Positions 59,101 to 64,000 of a stretch of DNA of 64,000 bases are shown here, piece by piece. Where the stretch lies: assembly GCF_022458985.1 (NCBI RefSeq), contig NC_061779.1:11482501-11546500 (forward strand), given 5' to 3'. The notes under the pieces are model-generated. The model was not told where the DNA came from and made no database searches. It saw nothing but the letters and a program-made list of their open reading frames with translations. How positions within the stretch are numbered: position 1 is the stretch's first letter; each line of letters starts with the position of its first letter. The position numbers were made by a program, and so were the translations under genes. This DNA is from Mugil cephalus (taxonomy: Eukaryota > Chordata > Actinopteri > Mugiliformes > Mugilidae).

Positions 59101-62100
59101 AAGTGTCTGAAAAGATGAATGAAGCTGAACTCGGTGTCTGTGTCTGTCTCCCATTATTGTCAATAAAGTTGGGATCTTTTTTTTATCAACTCTTGCCAAA
59201 ACATTACGTACACTAGGTAATCAAATGTATTATAACACTGCACTAAGTCGTCCTACTTTATGGCTGTTCCATTGTTCGGTTCAGGAGCGTTTTGCTTTTT
59301 GCGGTGATGTTAAACTGGATTAGTGTTTGTGTTACTTAGTCTAATCCGTGGACTAAAAATGAGGTTGTCAAAATATTAGGTGCAACACAATGTAATTCAA
59401 AATGAAAACACAGTTGAATCAACAGTTCTCTCTCTGTTATTTGAACAGATGCTGACGACCACGACCTTCACGAAGCTAGGATTTAGTGCAGCGCTGATAT
59501 ATTAGAATGTATTTGTTTACGCTTGTGGACCTAGTGAAGTGTATTTGTTGTTGACGGCGAGGAGAATAACTTTATTGTACTTGATGGTTTAGGGCATGTA
59601 AACGCATAAAAGTTAATGGGTAGTTTTTCTTAACGTCCACGTAACTCACTCACTTGTTTCCAGTGTGACCGAATTACATTTTGTTTGGAAAACAAATGGA
59701 TTATAGAAAAAAATAAATTATAAACCCTTTTATGCCACCTCTGGGGAGGTGAAACTCCGTCCTAATGGAAGTAAATTAAACTCAAAGAGCGCAGGGAGTC
59801 GAGGGACCTGAGCTGTGTGATTATATTTTTTTCACATAAACATAAACTGAACGTGTATAGATAGGTGGTTTTCTTGTATTAAGTGAAACATTAGACTTAA
59901 ATGTGTATCATAACGAATGTATCTTATTAAATACAGCGTGTTTTTCCACCACAAACACACGCTACTCGTATTTTGAGACGTTACAGTTCAGGAAAAAGCC
60001 CGATTCTGAAACAGGATTTCTGAGCCGCTCTGATGCATCATCCGCGCTTCGTGATTTCCTCTTCACGCTGTTGAAGTGAGCACTTTCATGTTGACGTTCG
60101 TTGTACGGAACCATTATTTTGCGCTGCAGTCACACTCTGATTCACCAACACGGGTTCCACTTGACGCCTGATTTTGTTGTCGGAACTTAACAAGTCTGGA
60201 GTCGACGGTGACTGAATATTTAGGATGGTGTTTAATTCCTCAGAGTGACGCTGGCTTACCTTTTTTTTTTTTTTTTTTTTTCGTGTGCTGACATTTACTT
60301 CTATTGATGAGCGCTGGGTGTTGAGGAGCTTTTAAATTTCTTTATTTAAGGCCCTGTCAGCTGGATGGCTGGTGGTACTCTTAATGAGAGCTTTATTGAA
60401 GGCAGACGCATTGGAAAACACCATTTATATTAAGAACACACCAACAGCGTAGGGCAAAGAGAGAGAGATGTTGTGATTAGTTTTTAGACCAGACTGACCG
60501 ATTCCTGCTGCGTCTGATCGTCCAGGTGAAGCGGACATATTCCCAGGGAACGTACCGTGCCGGGGCCATGCGGCAGGTCAGTCTGGTCGGGGCCGTGGAC
60601 GAAGAGGTCGGAGACTACTTCCCCGAGTTCATCAGCATGTTGGAGGAGTCGCCCTTCCTGGAGGTTAGTGAATAACCCGCGCGCGCGCTCGTTTGTGTAC
60701 ACACCTTCGCGGCCAGCGACGACGTCTGCGAGTCGCCGTGATGTAACCTGACATTTCTCACCCGGTATTTGTGCAGCGGACTCTGCCCTGGGGAACGTTC
60801 TCCAGCCTGCGTCTGCAGAGCCCCACCGAGAGCGACGACGGCCCCATCATGTGGGTCAGACCCGGAGAGCAGATGATCCCCATGGCGGACATGCCAAAGT
60901 CACCCTTCAAACGGAAAAGGTGTCACCAGCATCTCTAATTTAACAAAAAAATGTAGCAAAACCAGCGAAATGCTTTGTCTTTTAGCTGCACGTGTCTTAA
61001 ACATACCCTGACTTTTTTCAGGTCCACCAATGAGATAAAGAATCTGCAGTATCTACCCAGAGCCAGCGAGCCCAGGGAGATGCTGTTCGAGGACCGGACG
61101 AGAGCCCACGCCGACCATATCGGCCAGGGCTTCGAAAGACAAACTACTGCTGCTGTTGGCGTGCTGAAGGCCGTGCGCTGCGGAGAGGAGTGAGTGAAAA
61201 GTGACACCTTTCTATGTTATCTCACACACAGGATACATCGCACCTGAATGCCGGTGACTCAGAGATCCCCGCGTCGTCTTATAATGTTGTGATCGTGAAG
61301 TCGGGTCAGTAAACAGGACTTTCTCTGCGTTTCCTCACAGCAGCGACACTCCTGCTCGGATCACCAAAGACGTCGTGTGTTTCCATGCTCGAGATTTCCC
61401 AGATGTGGTCATGAGGCTGCAGCTGGACCTCCACGAACCCCCGCTGTCTCAGGTGGGTTTGTTTTCCTTTTTTTTAATTAAATCTGTGTGTAATCTATAT
61501 GATATTAAATCCAAAAGGCGTTTTTAAAAAAAAAAAAGGAAACTGGACTTCATCCAAGTAGCTTTGTGAGTTCTTAAGGCCTGGTGGGAAGTTGAGGTTT
61601 AAATAGGAAACTATGGGTAAAAATACATCAGAAACTTGCTTGACTTGTTTCTCTAAGAAACCAGAAACCGGTGCCGCTAATTTCCATTAACGACTGGATA
61701 CTTGCGTCGTTTCCTTTTAAACCTCAACTTCCCATCAGTCTCTTAGAACTCAAGACGCGACTTGGATGAGAAGTGAAACCTCTAAAAGAAACTCTACAAG
61801 TTTTGTGTTTTTATTTAAACATCTTTTGGATTACCATGACTGGAGACTGAGAATCGCCCTCCTCACAACCATCACCAGTTTATTATCACTGCTCTTCTCA
61901 ACCCGATTTATATTATTTGACATTAAACTTAGGAGAATTTGGTAGAAATTAAGAGGATAAAATAACTGCTTTTAAGCGAGGACACTGCAACATTTACTCC
62001 CGTAGATGACGGGCAATAATCATCCTGTTAAAAATGGTCATCCCATTAAAAAAAAAGGCTCAACATAAAGTGTTTGCTTCATCTGTTTATAGCACATGTA

Positions 62101-64000
62101 GCATGAGTCCCTCCCTCCCTCCCTGACGGTAGCTCTGATAAAGCTTTAGACGGGTATCTCTCTCCTTGCTTGTGTTTACAGTTTTGTCCTCTTTAAACAG
62201 CGCACCTCCCACGAGATTTCAGAGTGAGATTTCACCTTGAGAGGAATCCTATCCATTATGTCCTTGAAAGTCCTGTGCGGACTGCAGCTGTGTCGGCTGC
62301 GGTGGCTGGTTGATAGTGCCGTCGCTATTTATTTGATTGATTGCAATGATTTTTGTAGCCATTTAGACTGTAAATATTATTAAAGGATGGCAAATGTTGG
62401 ACATGTGATTCTCCTAACGAATACTAATAATGTCCAGAGTGTGCAGGTATATCTGCTGTAACGATGTTATCATGTGTCGTGTTTAGTAGTTGATACACAA
62501 ATAGTCTACTACACACAAATGTAAAAGGTTTCAAGACATCTGAGGGTTTCTGAATGTGTCTCTGCCTTCACAGTGTGTGCAGTGGATCGACGACGCCAAG
62601 CTGAACCAGCTCAGGAGGGAAGGGATCCGTTACGCCCGCATCCAGCTCTACCACGACGACATCTACTTCATCCCCAGAGGAGTTGTCCACCAGTTCAAGA
62701 CCGTGTCTGCGGTCTGCAGCCTGGCCTGGCACATCCGACTCAAACAGTACCACCAACACGAAGAGAACGAGGAGGACAACGACGGCGACGAGGACGGCGA
62801 CGAGGACGAGTGTTCGCCGGGAGAGGCGACGCTTAATATCAAAGAAGAGGAAGAAGATCAGGAGGGAGAGGAGGAGTGCGACCTCGCTGTACAGACGGAG
62901 GTGAAGCTGGAGGAGGTGGAGGAACGGGAGGGGCCGTCGCCACAAACTCCTCCGACGCGGATTTTCAAGGAGGAAGAGCGAGAGAACAGAGCGGAGACGG
63001 AGGAGACGTCGGCAACGGCGCCGCTGCCTTTTGTGAAGAGAGAGAGAGATGAAGGTGTTCTCACTCCCACACTAATGGAGCCCAAAGCTGAGGAAGATGT
63101 GAAAGATGAAAGTAAAGGAGCTGCAGACATGTGTCCGACACAACAGAAGAGCCACGGGGAGGGAGCAGTGGACGGTGCCTCCTTTAAATCATTACAGCCA
63201 ATTAGGAAGGAAAGCGATGTGGAAGACGAGAGGCCGCAAAAGACGCCTCTGCCGGGTCAAAAAGACAAAAGCAAAGACGGTACGACGAGCACTCCAAACA
63301 CCCCACAAATCAAAAAGGAAAGGGATAAAGGAAAAAGAGAAAAAGATGAAAAGGAGAGGGCTAAAGAGAAGAAAGACAAGGACAGAGTTAAAGAGAGGGA
63401 ACGGGATAAGAAAGACAGGGGGAAAGACAGAGACAGAGAGAAGGACAAGGTGAGGGAGCAGGACAAAGTCAAGGCCGAGGGCGGCGCGCTGATGCAGCCG
63501 CTGCCTCAGATGAAGAAGAAAGAGGACGAGGAGCGGACAAGAGAGGGCAGCAAAGCCTCTCAAACCGCCCCGACGGCTCCGAGAGACGAGAAGTGGACCA
63601 AGGAGTGCGACTCGAAAACACAACCCCACTCCGTCAAGAAGGAGAAGGAGCACGACAAAGACAGAGGAGGCACGCAGGCGGCGTCTCACTTGCGGCCGGA
63701 CAGAGAGGAGGCTCGGGACGCCTGCACACACAAACACAAGTCCTCGCACGGGAAGAAGGAGAAGAGCGGCCACAGGGAAGGCAAGGACAGCAACGCGTCG
63801 AGTGCGCAGGGGGCGCAGGCGAAGACGGGGAGAGAAGACGGGAAGACGCCCAAACCCGCCGCCATCCAGGTTAGGAAGGAAGGAAAGAAGGACTTCGGCA
63901 GCAAAGAGGAAAAGAAGAAGCCTCTTTCTGGTCCCGGCCAACCAGAACACAAACAACCACGGACGCTCGTCACCTTTGACCTTTTTAAGCCGATGGAGGC
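53144..64000 (+). CDS. rsbn1l: Round spermatid basic protein 1-like (RSBN1/DPY-21 JmjC family), right end beyond window
   Basis: Eight exons: 53144-53627, 53893-54024, 54447-55156, 60526-60663, 60777-60919, 61022-61189, 61341-61452 and 62574 to past the edge. They give at least 1104 residues, more than the roughly 850 of human RSBN1L. The N-terminal 320 residues are basic and low-complexity (lysine runs, then [12 protein letters not shown]). The conserved core starts at about 325 ([86 protein letters not shown]) and runs to [15 protein letters not shown] JmjC-like iron triad is visible as YHDD...VVHQF (His656, Asp658, His668). The C-terminal tail is Glu/Lys/Asp-rich and still open at 64000. 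Family knowledge: RSBN1 and worm DPY-21 demethylate H4K20me2 in the nucleus; the same activity here is inferred. The start context AAGATGGCCGAG resembles a YY1 site. Confidence 0.93.
55855..55920 (-). repeat. Reversed LINE-like tail fragment
   Basis: GATACTTTATTTATCCTGAG and GGAAATTCAAAGTCCAGCAG form the common fish retroposon tail in reverse orientation. Confidence 0.6.
57054..57085. mobile_element. Solitary Tc1-type terminal repeat
   Basis: GCGATCAGCCACAACATTAA followed by AACCACC is the terminal sequence of the Tc1 family at 19621. No partner end is nearby. Confidence 0.6.
57935..58183 (+). mobile_element. Possible LINE reverse-transcriptase C-terminal fragment
   Basis: The open frame ends with [15 protein letters not shown], resembling the 'G-x-x-x-WN-x-LP' block at the C-terminus of fish non-LTR retroposon polyproteins, preceded by a DLNTRHATQ segment. 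It is short and alone, so it is probably a 5'-truncated fossil. Confidence 0.45.
58903..58938. repeat. GT microsatellite, interrupted
   Basis: A GTGTGT run with CG and GGTG interruptions in rsbn1l intron 3. Confidence 0.8.
59205..59525. mobile_element. Decayed relative of the MITE at 24161
   Basis: The right half keeps blocks seen in the other copy (TTGAATCAACAGTTCTCTCT, GACCTTCACGAAGCTAGGAT, ATATATTAGAATGTA). The left end (CGTACACTAGGTAATC) is weak. It is non-coding. Confidence 0.5.
61453..62573 (+). other. rsbn1l intron 7, no gene seen
   Basis: A 1.1-kb intron between the penultimate and last visible exons, with A-rich runs near 61528 and 62050 and a CCCT repeat near 62110. An inverted pair of sequences (GGAAGTTGAGGTTTAAA at about 61589 and TTTAAACCTCAACTTCC at about 61717) could form a hairpin. 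Confidence 0.55.

Larger units (their letters stand above)
55157..60525 (+). other. rsbn1l intron 3, repeat-bearing
   Basis: A 5.4-kb intron, the largest of the gene. It holds the left end of a fish MITE (about 55750-55800), a reversed retroposon tail (about 55855-55920), a lone Tc1-type end (about 57054-57085), a LINE-like coding fragment (about 57935-58183), a GT microsatellite (about 58903-58938), a MITE relative (about 59205-59525) and a T run (about 60262-60282). No gene is supported in it. Confidence 0.7.

Overview
The window is nuclear DNA from a teleost fish. Its genes have many short exons with GT-AG introns. It carries decayed Tc1/mariner copies, their deletion derivatives and LINE-tail repeats of the kinds common in fish genomes. 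Its gene order also matches vertebrate blocks that sit on human chromosome 7q. The species cannot be named from the sequence.

Layout from left to right. (1) 753-9802, minus strand: the 5' two thirds of a DENND5-family Rab regulator; its 3' exons (RUN and PLAT domains) lie beyond the left edge. (2) 12748-15990, minus: armc10, a mitochondrial-membrane armadillo protein, six exons. (3) 18882-33626, plus: fbxl13 (the dynein regulatory complex subunit DRC6), 21 exons traced in one continuous frame to a 782-residue protein. Two genes lie inside its introns on the opposite strand: an unrecognised secreted, cysteine-free protein (20922-22950) and lrrc17 (26397-29176). (4) 35140-38738, minus: fam185a, eight exons. 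(5) 40859-47367, minus: an fgl2-type fibroleukin with a normal C-terminal fibrinogen domain, but with a first exon of about 4.8 kb that encodes an enormous low-complexity linker. (6) 53144 to the right edge, plus: rsbn1l, a JmjC-type chromatin protein; the last visible exon is still open at base 64000.

The order armc10 - fbxl13 (with lrrc17 inside) - fam185a, including relative orientations, is the arrangement known from human 7q22. fgl2 and rsbn1l are neighbours at human 7q11.23, so two blocks that are apart in human are joined here. The genes do not form a pathway: they serve Rab trafficking, mitochondria, motile cilia, extracellular signalling, coagulation/immune regulation and chromatin. 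Only the fbxl13 promoter shows an obvious regulatory logic, a perfect RFX X-box about 100 bp upstream of the start codon, as expected for a motile-cilium gene.

The two items most worth a second look are the giant repeat-filled fgl2 exon (total product about 1824 residues, against about 440 for the family), which seems to be spliced with a GC-AG intron, and the orphan secreted gene nested in fbxl13. Non-coding stretches hold simple repeats, Tc1 relics and LINE-tail fragments, and no RNA genes or CRISPR arrays were seen. All exon boundaries were set by reading splice sites, frame phase and remembered family sequences; no alignment was run.
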